A stretch of DNA of 64,000 bases from Paraburkholderia acidisoli (GTDB lineage: Bacteria; Pseudomonadota; Gammaproteobacteria; Burkholderiales; Burkholderiaceae): the NCBI RefSeq assembly GCF_009789675.1, contig NZ_CP046913.1:3162001-3226000 (forward strand), written 5' to 3'. Made by a program: the position numbers and the translations under genes. Below are positions 1 to 9,623 of this stretch, one piece after another; within the stretch, counting starts at the first letter, position 1, and each line of letters opens with the position of its first letter. The notes beneath the pieces are model-generated. The model worked only from the letters and a program-made list of their open reading frames with translations. It was not told the origin of the DNA and did no database searches.

Positions 1-1129
1 CGCCCGCACCCGCCACGATCCAGAACGGCACCGAAACGAGGTGAAACGGCCCCCAAACGCCGCGTTCTTCCGCGAGGCGCACGGCAATGAGGTTCGCAAG
101 CGAGCCGATCGCCACGCCGAAGCCGCCCACGCTCACACCGAACGCCAGTGCGCGCCAGTCGTGCGTGAAGTTCGCGAGCACGATCGCGGCCGGAACGTTG
201 CTGATTCCCTGCGACAGAACCGCCCCTGCGACGAAAGCACGCAGGGGCGTTTGCAGCGAGAGCGCGGCGAGCGCCTGATGAATCGACGGTTGCGCGGCCA
301 CGCTGCGCAGCACGATGAACATCAGCACGAAGATGAGCAGCAACAGCCAGTCGATCTTCAGGACGATGCGCGCGCGCCACAGCAGGAAGCCCGCGCCAAC
401 GCCGGCGAGCGCGATGCCCGCGTGATGCGCATCGGCGAGCGTGACGAACGCGACGAACAACACGGCGGCCACGCCGGCAAGCGTGCGGTCCACGCCATGG
501 GGCTCGCTGTCTTTCGACAGATCGAGCTCACGCGGCTTGAACATCACGGCCGTGAGCGCGACCAGCATCGCCATCAACATCGCGCACAACGGCGCGAGCG
601 CAACGACGAACGCGCCGAACGACGCACCGCTCACTTGCCAGAGAAAGAGATTTTGGGGATTGCCGAGCGGCGTGAGCACCGAGCCCGCATTCACCGCGAG
701 CGCGATGACGATCACGAGCCGCTTGAGCGGTAGCGGCGTGAGCTTGTGCAGCGAAAGCACGAGCGGCACGACGACGAATAGCGCGACGTCGTTGGTCACG
801 ACGGTCGAGAGCGCCGCGGCCAGCGCGACGAGCAGGAGCGCGAGGCTGCGCTCCGAGCGGATGTGATGCACGACCTTGTGCGCGAGCCAGGTCAGGAGTC
901 CTGAATATTCGATGGCCTTGGTGAGAATCAGCAGACCCGCAAGCGTCATTACCGTTTGCCAGTCGACCAGCGACGGCAGCTTCGCGAGCGGCTGCGGCGC
1001 CACGATCTCCAGCACGACAAGCGCCACGACGAGGATCGCCAGCACGGGCTCCGACGCGATTCCCCTGGCAACGCGGCGCAGAAGACTGACGGGCTCGTTC
1101 GCGCCCGACGCGGGTTCGCGCACGGCCAC
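1..1129 (-). CDS. SLC13/ArsB-type ion permease, 3' end outside window
   Basis: Inner-membrane transporter of the ion transporter superfamily (CitMHS/ArsB/SLC13-like anion permeases). Translating the minus strand gives about 376 residues of almost continuous hydrophobic segments. Landmarks are TVVTNDVALFVVVPL, a loop with NAGSVLTPLGNPQNL and a late SNVPAAIVLANF, which resemble the paired conserved NxP/NVP elements of this superfamily. The frame is open to the left edge, so the C-terminus is missing. The first usable start is a GTG immediately after an in-frame TGA; a second GTG lies two codons later. It sits 35 bp after parB and may be cotranscribed with parAB. The substrate (citrate, dicarboxylate, arsenite, sodium/proton) cannot be told from the sequence. 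Confidence 0.8.
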   Translation of the reverse strand, partial: MAVREPASGANEPVSLLRRVARGIASEPVLAILVVALVVLEIVAPQPLAKLPSLVDWQTVMTLAGLLILTKAIEYSGLLTWLAHKVVHHIRSERSLALLLVALAAALSTVVTNDVALFVVVPLVLSLHKLTPLPLKRLVIVIALAVNAGSVLTPLGNPQNLFLWQVSGASFGAFVVALAPLCAMLMAMLVALTAVMFKPRELDLSKDSEPHGVDRTLAGVAAVLFVAFVTLADAHHAGIALAGVGAGFLLWRARIVLKIDWLLLLIFVLMFIVLRSVAAQPSIHQALAALSLQTPLRAFVAGAVLSQGISNVPAAIVLANFTHDWRALAFGVSVGGFGVAIGSLANLIAVRLAEERGVWGPFHLVSVPFWIVAGAG

Positions 1130-1164
1130 TCAGGCGACCGCGCTCAGGTTCATGGCCGCGCGCA

Positions 1165-2052
1165 TCAGGCAGCCGCTTCGCCGCGCAGGCGTAGCAGGAT
1201 GCCCTCGAGTGCGTCGAGATCGCCGAAGTCGACGGTGAGCTGCCCTCGCCCGCGACGGCCGACCTTGATCTTCACGGTGGCGGCGAGCAGATCGGACAAT
1301 TCCTCTTCGAGACGGCGCGTGTCGCGGCCGCCATCGTGCGCGGCCTTGGCCTTCACGGCGGGCGCTGCCTTGGTGGTCGCCGAAACGAGCTTCTCGGTTT
1401 CACGCACCGACATGCGCTTGTTGACCACTTGATTCGCGAGCGCGATCTGCGTGGCGGCGTCGACCGCGAGTAGCGCGCGCGCGTGGCCCATGTCGAGATC
1501 GCCGGCCAGCAGCATGGTCTGCACAGGCGCCGCGAGATTGAGCAGACGCAGCAGGTTCGACACCGCGCTGCGCGAACGCCCCACCGACTCCGCAGCCTGT
1601 TCGTGCGTGAAATTGAACTCGTCGAGCAGGCGCTGGATGCCCTGCGCCTCTTCGAGCGGATTGAGGTCCTCGCGCTGAATGTTCTCGATCAGCGCCATCG
1701 CGGCGGCAGCCTGGTCGGGCACGTCCTTCACGAGCACCGGCACCTCGGTGAGCCCCGCGAGATTGGCCGCGCGGAAACGCCGCTCGCCCGCGATGATTTC
1801 GTAGCGTCCCGGTGCGATCGGGCGCACCAGAATCGGCTGCATCAAACCCTGCGCGCGAATGCTCGCGGCGAGTTCCTGCAGCGCCCCCTCGTCCATGCGC
1901 GTGCGCGGCTGATACTTGCCGGCCTGCATCACCGTGAGCGGCAGCGTGTTCGGCGCGCCCTCGATCTTCACCGCCTCGGTAATGTCCGCGCTGCCGCCGA
2001 GCAATGCTTCGAGCCCGCGGCCCAGTCCCTTCTTCCGTGCTACTGCGTTCAT
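1165..2052 (-). CDS. parB: Chromosome partitioning protein ParB
   Basis: CTP-dependent DNA clamp that loads at parS and spreads to organise the origin region for segregation by ParA. The 295-residue product starts MNAVARKKGLGRGLEALLGG, the usual ParB N-terminus. It has the CTP-binding arginine patch GERRFRAA, the segment ALIENIQREDLNPLEEA and a helix-turn-helix (HEQAAESVGRSRSAVSNLL) that reads parS. The C-terminal dimerisation part ends RLRGEAAA. The ATG was chosen over the much longer upstream frame because that frame runs into parA, and GGGGAAG lies just before it. Two matching parS sites are in the window, 2-4 kb away. Confidence 0.98.
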   Translation of the reverse strand: MNAVARKKGLGRGLEALLGGSADITEAVKIEGAPNTLPLTVMQAGKYQPRTRMDEGALQELAASIRAQGLMQPILVRPIAPGRYEIIAGERRFRAANLAGLTEVPVLVKDVPDQAAAAMALIENIQREDLNPLEEAQGIQRLLDEFNFTHEQAAESVGRSRSAVSNLLRLLNLAAPVQTMLLAGDLDMGHARALLAVDAATQIALANQVVNKRMSVRETEKLVSATTKAAPAVKAKAAHDGGRDTRRLEEELSDLLAATVKIKVGRRGRGQLTVDFGDLDALEGILLRLRGEAAA

Positions 2053-2072
2053 CGTGCTTCCCCAGTCTCTCG

Positions 2073-2843
2073 TCAGAGTGCGCGCACGCGCTCGATCATT
2101 TCCGCGCCGAATTGCACATACGCCTGCGCGCCACGCGAGGCGCGATCGAACACCACGCCCGGCAGGCCATAGCTCGGCGCTTCCGCGAGCCGGACATTGC
2201 GCGGGATCACGGCGTCGAACACCTTGTCGCCGAAATGCTCCTTCAACTGCTCGGAGACCTGCTGCTGCAGCGTGATGCGCGGATCGAACATCACGCGCAG
2301 CAAGCCGATCACCTTCAGCTCGCGATTCATGTTCGCGTGCACCTGCTTGATCGTATTGACGAGATCCGACAGCCCTTCGAGCGCGAAGTACTCGCACTGC
2401 ATCGGGATCACCACACCATGCGCCGCGCACAGGCCATTGAGCGTGAGCAGCGAGAGCGCCGGCGGGCAATCGATCAGCACGAAATCGTATTGATCGTCGA
2501 CTTCGGCCAGCGCACTTTTCAGGCGGCGTTCGCGATGCTCGACGCTCACGAGCTCGACTTCGGCGCCGGCGAGTTCGCGGTTGGCCGGCAGCACGTCATA
2601 GTCGAGCGACTCGGGACGCGTGCGTGCGTCGGTCACGGCGACGCCGTCCACGAGCACTTCGTACACCGTGTTTTCGCAGGCGGCTTTGTCGATGCCGCTG
2701 CCCATCGTGGCATTGCCTTGCGGATCGAGGTCGATGAGAAGGACACGTTGGCCCTGCGATGCGAGGCTCGCGGCGAGATTGACCGTTGTCGTCGTCTTGC
2801 CGACGCCGCCCTTCTGGTTCGCAACGCAGAAGATTTTTGCCAT
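2073..2843 (-). CDS. parA: Chromosome partitioning ATPase ParA (Soj)
   Basis: Walker-type ATPase that binds nucleoid DNA non-specifically and moves ParB-parS complexes. The 256-residue length is that of the short chromosomal (Soj) type without an N-terminal DNA-binding domain. The deviant Walker A motif QKGGVGKTTTTVNL is at residues 9-22, followed by DLDPQGNATMGSG and the Walker B segment LIDCPPALSLLT. It is 20 bp upstream of parB, clearly the same operon, and about 100 bp downstream of rsmG, the classic mnmG-rsmG-parA-parB order. Confidence 0.98.
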   Translation of the reverse strand: MAKIFCVANQKGGVGKTTTTVNLAASLASQGQRVLLIDLDPQGNATMGSGIDKAACENTVYEVLVDGVAVTDARTRPESLDYDVLPANRELAGAEVELVSVEHRERRLKSALAEVDDQYDFVLIDCPPALSLLTLNGLCAAHGVVIPMQCEYFALEGLSDLVNTIKQVHANMNRELKVIGLLRVMFDPRITLQQQVSEQLKEHFGDKVFDAVIPRNVRLAEAPSYGLPGVVFDRASRGAQAYVQFGAEMIERVRAL

Positions 2844-2944
2844 CTTTCAGGTGTCCCTTTTTACTGCCTTAAATGTTTGCTGACTTTATGACGCGCCAGA
2901 GCGGCGCGCCATTCGGCTGATCGGCCAACGTTCGCGAAGCGCGG

Positions 2945-3643
2945 TTAGCTCGCGGCGACCGGTTCGACCGTGACTTCGGTGAGGTGACGCTCGGCTTCGA
3001 GCATCGGTACTTCGAGACGTATCGTGCGCAGCGCCTGGGCGCCTTCCGGCAAACGCTCGATCTCGCCGTCCGGGCGCACGCCCTTCATCGCCCAGATCGC
3101 GCCGCCGTCCGCAACGAGATGCCGGGCCAGTGTAACGAAATCGGAGAGTTCCGCGAATGCCCGCGAGACGATCAGATCGAATTTTTTCGGCACTTCCACG
3201 CCTGGGCGCAGCGACTCGACCCGTCCCGTCACCACCGAGAGGTTGGCGAGGCCCAGTTCAGCCTTGGCCTGCGACTGAAACGCCGACTTCTTTTGCACGA
3301 TGTCGTTGAGCGTGACCTGCCAGTCCGGCCGCACGATGGCGAGCACGATACCGGGCAAACCGCCGCCCGACCCGACGTCGAGCACGGCGGCGTCGGCGCG
3401 TGCGGGCAAATGCGGCAAGATCGACAGGGAATCGAGAATGTGCTGAATCAGCATCTGGCGCGGATCGCGAATGGCCGTCAGGTTATACACGGCATTCCAC
3501 TTCGCGAGCAGCGCCACGTAGTCGAGCAATTGCGTGTGCTGACGCGCATTCAATTCCACGTGAAGCGCCTTGGCGCCCTCTTCCAGCAAACGGCCCAAGG
3601 CTTCGCGATCGGCGATACCCGGCTGACGTGCGCGGCCCGTCAT
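2945..3643 (-). CDS. rsmG: 16S rRNA (guanine-527-N7)-methyltransferase RsmG
   Basis: S-adenosylmethionine-dependent methyltransferase (old name GidB) that makes m7G527 in 16S rRNA. The 232-residue protein carries [14 protein letters not shown] and [10 protein letters not shown] of the family and the SAM motif [16 protein letters not shown], followed by SRAFAEL. The ATG overlaps the mnmG stop codon as ATGA, so the two are translationally coupled; this decides the start against a longer frame running upstream inside mnmG. Loss of rsmG function is known in other bacteria to give low-level streptomycin resistance. Confidence 0.97.
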   Translation of the reverse strand: MTGRARQPGIADREALGRLLEEGAKALHVELNARQHTQLLDYVALLAKWNAVYNLTAIRDPRQMLIQHILDSLSILPHLPARADAAVLDVGSGGGLPGIVLAIVRPDWQVTLNDIVQKKSAFQSQAKAELGLANLSVVTGRVESLRPGVEVPKKFDLIVSRAFAELSDFVTLARHLVADGGAIWAMKGVRPDGEIERLPEGAQALRTIRLEVPMLEAERHLTEVTVEPVAAS

Positions 3644-5598
3644 TGCGTCACCGGCGTCGAGTCGGCACTGGCGTCGCCAGTGTTGGGACGACGGCGGCCG
3701 AGTCCACGCTTGAGATGCACCATCAGCAACGAAATCGCAGCCGGCGTGATGCCCGAGATCCGCGACGCCTGGCCGATGGTTTCCGGCCGGAACTGGCTCA
3801 ACTTCTGGCGCGCTTCGAACGACAAGCCCCGCACTTCGGCGTAGTCGATACCCTCGGGCAGGCGCGTGTTCTCGTGAGCACCATTGCGCTCGATCTCGTC
3901 GGCCTGGCGGTCGATATAACCTTGATACTTCACGCCAATCTCGATCTGCTCCTTGATCTGCTCGAGCAGGATGGTGTCGTCGGCGAGCGGCGCATCGGGA
4001 GCACACGCGCCTTCGCGCAAGCTGCACACGCCGTCGTAGGTCACGCCAGGACGGCGCAACAGATCGGCGAGATTGTACTCACGATCGATCCCCTTACCCA
4101 GCACGGCAGTCGCCTCGTCGACGGAAAGCGTTTTGGGGTTCACCCATGTGGACTTCAGGCGTTCGGTTTCACGTGAAACAGCGTCGCGTTTGCGGCTGAA
4201 GGCATCCCAGCGTGCGTCGTCAACAACGCCAAGCTCGCGGCCAATCTCCGTCAGACGCATATCGGCATTATCTTCACGCAGGCTCAGCCGGTACTCCGCG
4301 CGGCTCGTGAACATGCGATACGGCTCCGACACGCCGCGCGTCACCAGATCGTCGACGAGCACGCCCAGATAGGCTTGATCGCGGCGCGGGCACCATGCTT
4401 CCTTGCCCTGCACTTGCAGACCCGCATTGATGCCGGCCAGCAACCCTTGCGCGGCCGCCTCTTCATAGCCGGTCGTGCCATTGATCTGGCCCGCGAAAAA
4501 CAGACCGCTGATCGCCTTCGTTTCCAGCGATGCCTTGAGCCCGCGCGGATCGAAATAGTCGTATTCGATCGCATAGCCCGGCCGCAGGATGTGCGCGTGT
4601 TCCAGACCGCGCATCGAGTGCACGAGGTCCAGTTGCACGTCGAATGGCAGACTCGTCGAGATCCCGTTCGGGTAAAACTCGTTGGTGGTCAGACCTTCCG
4701 GTTCGAGGTAGATCTGATGCGATTCCTTCGAGGCGAAACGGTGGATCTTGTCCTCGATCGACGGGCAATAGCGCGGCCCCACGCCTTCGATCACGCCCGT
4801 GTACATCGGCGACCGGTCGAGACCGCTGCGGATGATGTCGTGCGTGCGCTCGTTGGTGTGCGTGACCCAGCACGGAATCTGGCGCGGATGCTGCTCGGCG
4901 CGCCCAAGGAACGAGAATACCGGCACCGGATCGAGATCGCCCGGCTGCTCTTCGAGCACGGAAAAGTCGATGGAACGGCCGTCGATACGCGGCGGCGTGC
5001 CGGTCTTGAGGCGTCCCTGAGGCAGCTTGAGTTCCTTGAGGCGCGACGACAACGTTACGGCAGCGGGATCGCCCGCGCGGCCGCCCGTGTAGTTATTGAG
5101 GCCCACGTGAATCTTGCCGTCGAGGAACGTGCCCGCCGTCAGCACGACCGCGCGACTGCGGAAGCGAATTCCGACCTGCGTCACGGCGCCGACGACACGG
5201 TCGCCTTCCACCATCAGATCTTCGACAGCCTGCTGGAACAGCCAAAGATTCGGCTGATTTTCGAGACGACTGCGAATCGCCGCCTTGTAGAGAATGCGGT
5301 CGGCCTGCGCGCGTGTGGCGCGAACCGCGGGGCCCTTCGACGAATTGAGGATGCGGAACTGAATGCCGCCCTCGTCCGTCGCGGCAGCCATCGCACCGCC
5401 CAAGGCATCGACTTCCTTGACCAGATGGCCCTTGCCAATACCGCCAATCGACGGATTGCAGCTCATCTGGCCGAGCGTTTCGATGTTATGGGTGAGCAAC
5501 AGCGTCTTGTTGCCCATGCGGGCGGCAGCAAGCGCGGCCTCGGTGCCGGCATGGCCGCCGCCGACAACGATTACGTCAAACTCTGTGGGATAAAGCAT
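3640..5598 (-). CDS. mnmG: tRNA uridine-5-carboxymethylaminomethyl(34) synthesis enzyme MnmG
   Basis: FAD-binding subunit (GidA) that with MnmE adds the aminomethyl or carboxymethylaminomethyl group to wobble U34 of several tRNAs. The 652 residues match the full-length family. The N-terminal dinucleotide fold reads [20 protein letters not shown], followed by [18 protein letters not shown]; a second signature [12 protein letters not shown] and the C-terminal tRNA-binding helical domain are present. A GAGG lies about 8 bp before the ATG. The gene contains a parS-like 16-mer encoding V-S-R-E-T near residue 475. A second enzyme of the same wobble pathway, mnmC, is 33 kb away in this window. Confidence 0.98.
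   Translation of the reverse strand: MLYPTEFDVIVVGGGHAGTEAALAAARMGNKTLLLTHNIETLGQMSCNPSIGGIGKGHLVKEVDALGGAMAAATDEGGIQFRILNSSKGPAVRATRAQADRILYKAAIRSRLENQPNLWLFQQAVEDLMVEGDRVVGAVTQVGIRFRSRAVVLTAGTFLDGKIHVGLNNYTGGRAGDPAAVTLSSRLKELKLPQGRLKTGTPPRIDGRSIDFSVLEEQPGDLDPVPVFSFLGRAEQHPRQIPCWVTHTNERTHDIIRSGLDRSPMYTGVIEGVGPRYCPSIEDKIHRFASKESHQIYLEPEGLTTNEFYPNGISTSLPFDVQLDLVHSMRGLEHAHILRPGYAIEYDYFDPRGLKASLETKAISGLFFAGQINGTTGYEEAAAQGLLAGINAGLQVQGKEAWCPRRDQAYLGVLVDDLVTRGVSEPYRMFTSRAEYRLSLREDNADMRLTEIGRELGVVDDARWDAFSRKRDAVSRETERLKSTWVNPKTLSVDEATAVLGKGIDREYNLADLLRRPGVTYDGVCSLREGACAPDAPLADDTILLEQIKEQIEIGVKYQGYIDRQADEIERNGAHENTRLPEGIDYAEVRGLSFEARQKLSQFRPETIGQASRISGITPAAISLLMVHLKRGLGRRRPNTGDASADSTPVTQ
4165..4180. 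promoter_or_regulatory. Near-perfect parS site inside mnmG
   Basis: GGTTTCACGTGAAACA matches the universal parS consensus TGTTNCACGTGAAACA at all positions but the first. It lies inside the mnmG coding frame. It would be bound by the ParB encoded 2 kb away. Binding itself is an inference from sequence. Confidence 0.8.
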
Positions 5599-5738
5599 GG
5601 CGGGACCTCACGCATGATCGGAAATCGACCGCGTGAGCCTTCTCTAGAAAAGTGGTATGCGCGAATTATAACGGTTTCGCGTTTTGGACCGTTCACACCC
5701 GAATTTCGTTCGTCGATAAAAACTGATGCGCAAAGAAA

Positions 5739-5770
5739 AAGCGGCGTGTTTCACGTGAAACACGCCGCTT
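5739..5770 (-). terminator. 32-bp perfect palindrome containing parS; likely livF terminator
   Basis: Left arm AAGCGGCGTGTTTCAC and right arm GTGAAACACGCCGCTT are exact reverse complements. On the minus strand the palindrome follows the livF stop codon by about 20 bp and is followed by a T-rich run (CTTTTTCTTT). It therefore has the form of an intrinsic terminator for the livH-livM/G-livF operon. Its centre is a perfect parS. Confidence 0.75.
5747..5762. promoter_or_regulatory. parS, perfect match
   Basis: TGTTTCACGTGAAACA is an exact copy of the bacterial parS consensus, about 150 bp upstream of mnmG. The parB gene 4 kb away encodes the cognate binding protein. This marks the centromere-like region of the chromosome. 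Confidence 0.95.
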
Positions 5771-5790
5771 GTATGTAGCCAGCTAACCCA

Positions 5791-6540
5791 TCAAACCGGC
5801 TTTTTTGCCAAGCCCAGATAGGTTTCGATAACGCGAGGGTTTTGCGCCAGATCGTTTGCTGGCCCTTCCAAAGCCAGATCGCCAGTTTCCAGCACGTAGC
5901 CGTAATCGGAGATTTGCAGCGCCGCGCGTGCGTTCTGCTCAATCAGCAGCGTTGCCACGCCCGTTTGGCGCAACGCGCTAATGATGTGGAAGATCTCCTT
6001 CACGATCAAAGGCGCGAGCCCGAGGCTCGGCTCATCCAGCATCAGCAAGTCGGGTTTGCCCATCAGCGCGCGGCCCACGGCCAGCATTTGCCGCTCGCCG
6101 CCCGAGAGCGTACCGGCGGCCTGCGCACGCCGTTCCTTCAAGCGCGGAAACAGCGCAAACACGGGCTCAAGCTGATCGAGAAAATTACGCTCCCCCGCCC
6201 GCTTGCGCCGATACGCGCCGAGCACGAGATTGTCCTCGACCGACATCGAGGCGAACAACTCGCGCTTTTCCGGCACAAGACACATGCCCCGCGCCACGCG
6301 GCGCTCGATCGGCTGCGCGCCCACCTCTTCGCCGAGATAGGCGATGCGGCCGCTGGCATGGCCCGTGACCGGCAACGCACCCATGATGGCGTTGAGCAGC
6401 GTGGACTTGCCCGCGCCGTTGGGCCCGATCACCGAGACAATCTGCCCTTTGCCCACTTTGATCGCGGCATGGTGCAGCGCCTCGATCTTGCCGTAGCGAA
6501 CCGCGAGGTTCGAGACTTCCAGAACCGGCGTCGTCATCAT
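5791..6540 (-). CDS. livF: Branched-chain amino acid ABC transporter ATPase LivF (system A)
   Basis: Cytoplasmic ATPase of a HAAT-family uptake system. The 249-residue product has Walker [10 protein letters not shown], signature [16 protein letters not shown], Walker [14 protein letters not shown] and the H-loop-type end TLLIEQNAR. The start overlaps the stop of the fused livM-livG gene (ATGATGA), indicating translational coupling; a second ATG directly follows and either could be used. It is the last gene of the operon, ending just before the parS-containing terminator palindrome. Confidence 0.93.
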   Translation of the reverse strand: MMTTPVLEVSNLAVRYGKIEALHHAAIKVGKGQIVSVIGPNGAGKSTLLNAIMGALPVTGHASGRIAYLGEEVGAQPIERRVARGMCLVPEKRELFASMSVEDNLVLGAYRRKRAGERNFLDQLEPVFALFPRLKERRAQAAGTLSGGERQMLAVGRALMGKPDLLMLDEPSLGLAPLIVKEIFHIISALRQTGVATLLIEQNARAALQISDYGYVLETGDLALEGPANDLAQNPRVIETYLGLAKKPV

Positions 6541-8324
6541 TCCACCCCGCCCAGGTACGCTTCGAGCACAGCCGGATCCTTCTGCACGTCGGCGGGCAAG
6601 CCTTCCGCGATGCGCGTACCAAACTCCATCACCACCAGTCGATCGGTGAGATTCATCACGAAATCCATGTCGTGTTCGACGAGCAGCACGCTCATCCCCT
6701 CTTCCCGCAGCCGGCGCAGCAATGCCGCCAGTTGCTGCTTTTCCTGATACCGCAGGCCGGCCGCCGGTTCGTCGAGCAACAGCAAGGTTGGATCGCAACA
6801 CAGTGCGCGCGCGATCTCCAGAATCCGCTGCTGACCGAGTGCGAGGCTGCCCGCTTCGTCGTACATATGCTGCTCGAGGCCCACGCGCTCGAGCTGCTTC
6901 GCCGCTTCGCTCATGAGGCGGCCTTCCTCGGTCGCATTGAGCTTGGCAACGCTGCGCAGCACGCCCGCATGACCACGCAGGTGCGCGCCGATGGCGACGT
7001 TCTCCAGCACCGTCATCGTCGGCAGCAGCTTGACGTGCTGGAACGTGCGGCCAATGCCGCGCGAGACGATTTCACGTGAAGTGAGCCGGTCGATGCGCTC
7101 GCCGCGGAACGTGATCTCGCCGCTGGTTGGTTGGAGCACGCCGGTCACGAGATTGAACGTGGTCGATTTGCCTGCGCCGTTCGGACCGATCAGACCGATG
7201 ATCTGGCCCGCCTTCACCTCGAAACTCACATCGTTCACCGCCACGAGACCGCCGAACTGCTTGCGTGCCTTGTTCACGGTGAGCAGCATCTCGCCCGCGG
7301 AAGGCTTGCTGCGCTGCGGCAACGCCTCGGCGTTCGCGGGCACGTGTGCCTGCGGGCCGCGTGGGAAAAAGCGCGCCACGAACGGCCAGACGCCGCGTCG
7401 CGCGTATTGCAGCAGCAGCACCATCAAGATGCCGAACACGATGATTTCGAAGTTGCCGTTCTCGCCGAGCAGCTTCGGCAACAGCGTCTGCAGCCAGTCT
7501 TGCAGAACCGTAAGAATCGCGGCGCCCAGCACCGCGCCCCAAACGTGCGCCACGCCGCCCACCACGGCCATGAACAGATACTCGATGCCGTGATTGAGGC
7601 CGAACGGCGTCGGGTTCACGGCGCGCTGCAAATGCGCGTAGAGGAAGCCCGACACGGCCGCGAGCACGGCCGCGTAGACGAAGATCACCACGCGCATCCA
7701 CGCGGTGTTCACGCCCATTGCCTCGGCCATCAGCCCACCGCCGCGCAGCGCGCGGATCGCCCGGCCCATGCGGCTGTTGAGCAGGTTCTGCACCGAGATC
7801 ACCGAAGCGAGCACCACGACCCAGATCAGGTAGTAGATGTGCCGCCCTGTTTCCAGATCGATACCGAGCACGTTGAGCACCGGAATGCCGTTGATGCCGT
7901 CGTACTTGCCGAGCATATCGAGATTGCCGAACAGGAAGAACAGCGCGAGGCCCCAGGCGATCGTGCCGAGCGGCAGAAAGTGCCCCGAGAGCCGCATCGT
8001 GACGAGCCCCAGCACCAGCGCCACGAGCCCGGTGATGACCACGCCGACGATCAGCGCGAGCCACGGCGAGACGCCGTATTGCGTCGTCAGATAAGCGGTC
8101 GCATAGGCGCCCAGACCGACGAACGCGGCCTGCCCGAAGCTCGTCATCCCGCCGATCCCGGTGAGCAGCACGAGGCCGATCGCGACGATCGAATAGAGGC
8201 CGATGTAGTTGAGCAGCGTGATCCAGTATTCGGGGATATGCACCGGCTGCGGTAGCACCGGCAGCGCGAACATCACCACGAGGAACAGCCAGAAGAAGCG
8301 GTTGTGCATGACGAATCGTTTCAT
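6537..8324 (-). CDS. Fused branched-chain amino acid permease LivM and ATPase LivG (system A)
   Basis: One 595-residue polypeptide joins an inner-membrane permease and its ATPase. Residues 1 to about 310 are LivM-like with many membrane segments ([20 protein letters not shown] is the typical permease loop). A linker rich in P, A and R follows, and the ATPase starts near residue 346. Walker [12 protein letters not shown] is at about 379-389, then signature [17 protein letters not shown] and Walker [12 protein letters not shown]. The frame is continuous with no sign of a lost stop. GAGGAG precedes the ATG, four bases after the livH stop. Such fusions are known for this family in Burkholderiales. 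Confidence 0.92.
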   Translation of the reverse strand: MKRFVMHNRFFWLFLVVMFALPVLPQPVHIPEYWITLLNYIGLYSIVAIGLVLLTGIGGMTSFGQAAFVGLGAYATAYLTTQYGVSPWLALIVGVVITGLVALVLGLVTMRLSGHFLPLGTIAWGLALFFLFGNLDMLGKYDGINGIPVLNVLGIDLETGRHIYYLIWVVVLASVISVQNLLNSRMGRAIRALRGGGLMAEAMGVNTAWMRVVIFVYAAVLAAVSGFLYAHLQRAVNPTPFGLNHGIEYLFMAVVGGVAHVWGAVLGAAILTVLQDWLQTLLPKLLGENGNFEIIVFGILMVLLLQYARRGVWPFVARFFPRGPQAHVPANAEALPQRSKPSAGEMLLTVNKARKQFGGLVAVNDVSFEVKAGQIIGLIGPNGAGKSTTFNLVTGVLQPTSGEITFRGERIDRLTSREIVSRGIGRTFQHVKLLPTMTVLENVAIGAHLRGHAGVLRSVAKLNATEEGRLMSEAAKQLERVGLEQHMYDEAGSLALGQQRILEIARALCCDPTLLLLDEPAAGLRYQEKQQLAALLRRLREEGMSVLLVEHDMDFVMNLTDRLVVMEFGTRIAEGLPADVQKDPAVLEAYLGGVE

Positions 8325-8328
8325 CGCG

Positions 8329-9384
8329 TCACTCCTCTTCCTCTTCGGCGTGCGGCGAGGAAAGACTGCGCCACAGCAGCACGGGGATGATCAGCGTGAA
8401 CACGATCACTTCCTTGTAAGAGCTTGCCCAGAACGACGAATACGACTCCAGCAGGCCCACGAGCACCGAGCCGGCGGCAGCCAGTGGGTAGCTCACCAGA
8501 CCGCCGATGATGGCGCCCACGAAGCCCTTGAGGCCGATCAGGAAGCCCGAGTCGTAGTAGATGGTCGTGAGCGGCGCGACCAGAATGCCGCACAGCGCGC
8601 CGAGCCCCGCGGCCAGCGTGAACGCGAGCCGCCCGGCCTGGGTCGTGCCGATGCCGACGAGCCGCGCGCCCAGCCGGTTCACCGAGGTCGCGCGCAACGC
8701 CTTGCCCGAGATCGTGCGGTCGAAATACAGGTAGAGCGCGACGATCAGCACGGCCGCCGTGCCGATCACCCAGAGGCTCTGCCCCGAGATCGACAGGCTG
8801 CCGAGGTTGAACGTGGCGTCGGAGAACGCGTTCGTGCGCGAGCCTTCCGCGCCGAACATCACGAGCCCGAGGCCTACCATCGCGAAGTGCACCGCCACCG
8901 CCACGATCAACAGCAGCAGCGTGGTGGCCTCCGCGATCGGCTCATAGGCGAGCCGGTAGACGAACGGTCCCATCGGCACGACGATCGCGAGCGTCAGCGC
9001 GATCTGCGCGAGCATCGGCATGGGCTGCGCCGCCACGCCGCGCGTGAGCGCATAAACGGCGATCGGGAACAGCAGATATCGGCCCGCGAGCGAGACGAGC
9101 GTGCGCGCCGCGTGCTTGCGCCGTTCGGCATGACGCACGAGCCCCGCTGCCTCGACGACGAAACACGCCGCACCGAGCGCGACGAGCAGCCAGCAGGTGG
9201 CCGGAAACTTCTGCGATTGCAGCGCGGCGAGCGTGAGCGCGCCGTACGATACAAACTCGCCCTGCGGAATGAAGATCACGCGCGTGACGGAAAACACCAG
9301 CACCAATGCGAGCGCGAGCAGCGCATAGATCGCACCGGTGGTGATGCCGTCCTGCGCGAGGATCGCGGCGATCGATAAATCCAT
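8329..9384 (-). CDS. livH: Branched-chain amino acid ABC permease LivH (system A)
   Basis: Inner-membrane permease. The 351-residue product begins MDLSIAAILAQDGITTGAIY and continues with LVFSVTRVIFIPQGEFVSYG, the LivH signature region. It is about 50 residues longer than usual because of an extra hydrophilic stretch (HAERRKHAARTLVSLAGRY) and a further membrane segment after the first third. The C-terminus ends in a run of five glutamates. The ATG was chosen because GGAAGAGGGGAG precedes it and the upstream part of the open frame is not hydrophobic. It is followed by livM-livG after 4 bp. Confidence 0.9.
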   Translation of the reverse strand: MDLSIAAILAQDGITTGAIYALLALALVLVFSVTRVIFIPQGEFVSYGALTLAALQSQKFPATCWLLVALGAACFVVEAAGLVRHAERRKHAARTLVSLAGRYLLFPIAVYALTRGVAAQPMPMLAQIALTLAIVVPMGPFVYRLAYEPIAEATTLLLLIVAVAVHFAMVGLGLVMFGAEGSRTNAFSDATFNLGSLSISGQSLWVIGTAAVLIVALYLYFDRTISGKALRATSVNRLGARLVGIGTTQAGRLAFTLAAGLGALCGILVAPLTTIYYDSGFLIGLKGFVGAIIGGLVSYPLAAAGSVLVGLLESYSSFWASSYKEVIVFTLIIPVLLWRSLSSPHAEEEEE

Positions 9385-9623
9385 ACTCCCCTCTTCCTGA
9401 GACCCCGAAAACAGCGAACCTCGAGCGACGAACCCGCGAACGCCGGGCGGCCGGTCGATGTGTGTGGCAAGACCGATGCGCGTGCATCGATCGTGATTGT
9501 GAGTGGCCAGAATGACGCGCGCTCGATCACGTAACTGCGGCGTGAAAGAGGCGCGTCCGTTGCCGCGATGTTTCACGGGAAAACGCCGCGCATGACACGC
9601 CGCGCTTTCCCGCCTTCAGCGCG

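Noticed and set aside
7068..7083. parS-like sequence GATTTCACGTGAAGTG inside the fused livM-livG gene
   Set aside because: Only the central 11 bases agree with parS; five outer positions differ, so ParB binding is unlikely.
7131..8255. 374-codon open frame on plus opposite livM-livG, and similar long antisense frames opposite other genes
   Set aside because: Compositional shadows of high-GC coding DNA with no recognisable domain or ribosome binding site.
9569..9584. parS-like TGTTTCACGGGAAAAC upstream of livH
   Set aside because: Three mismatches, one of them in the central CACGTG core.
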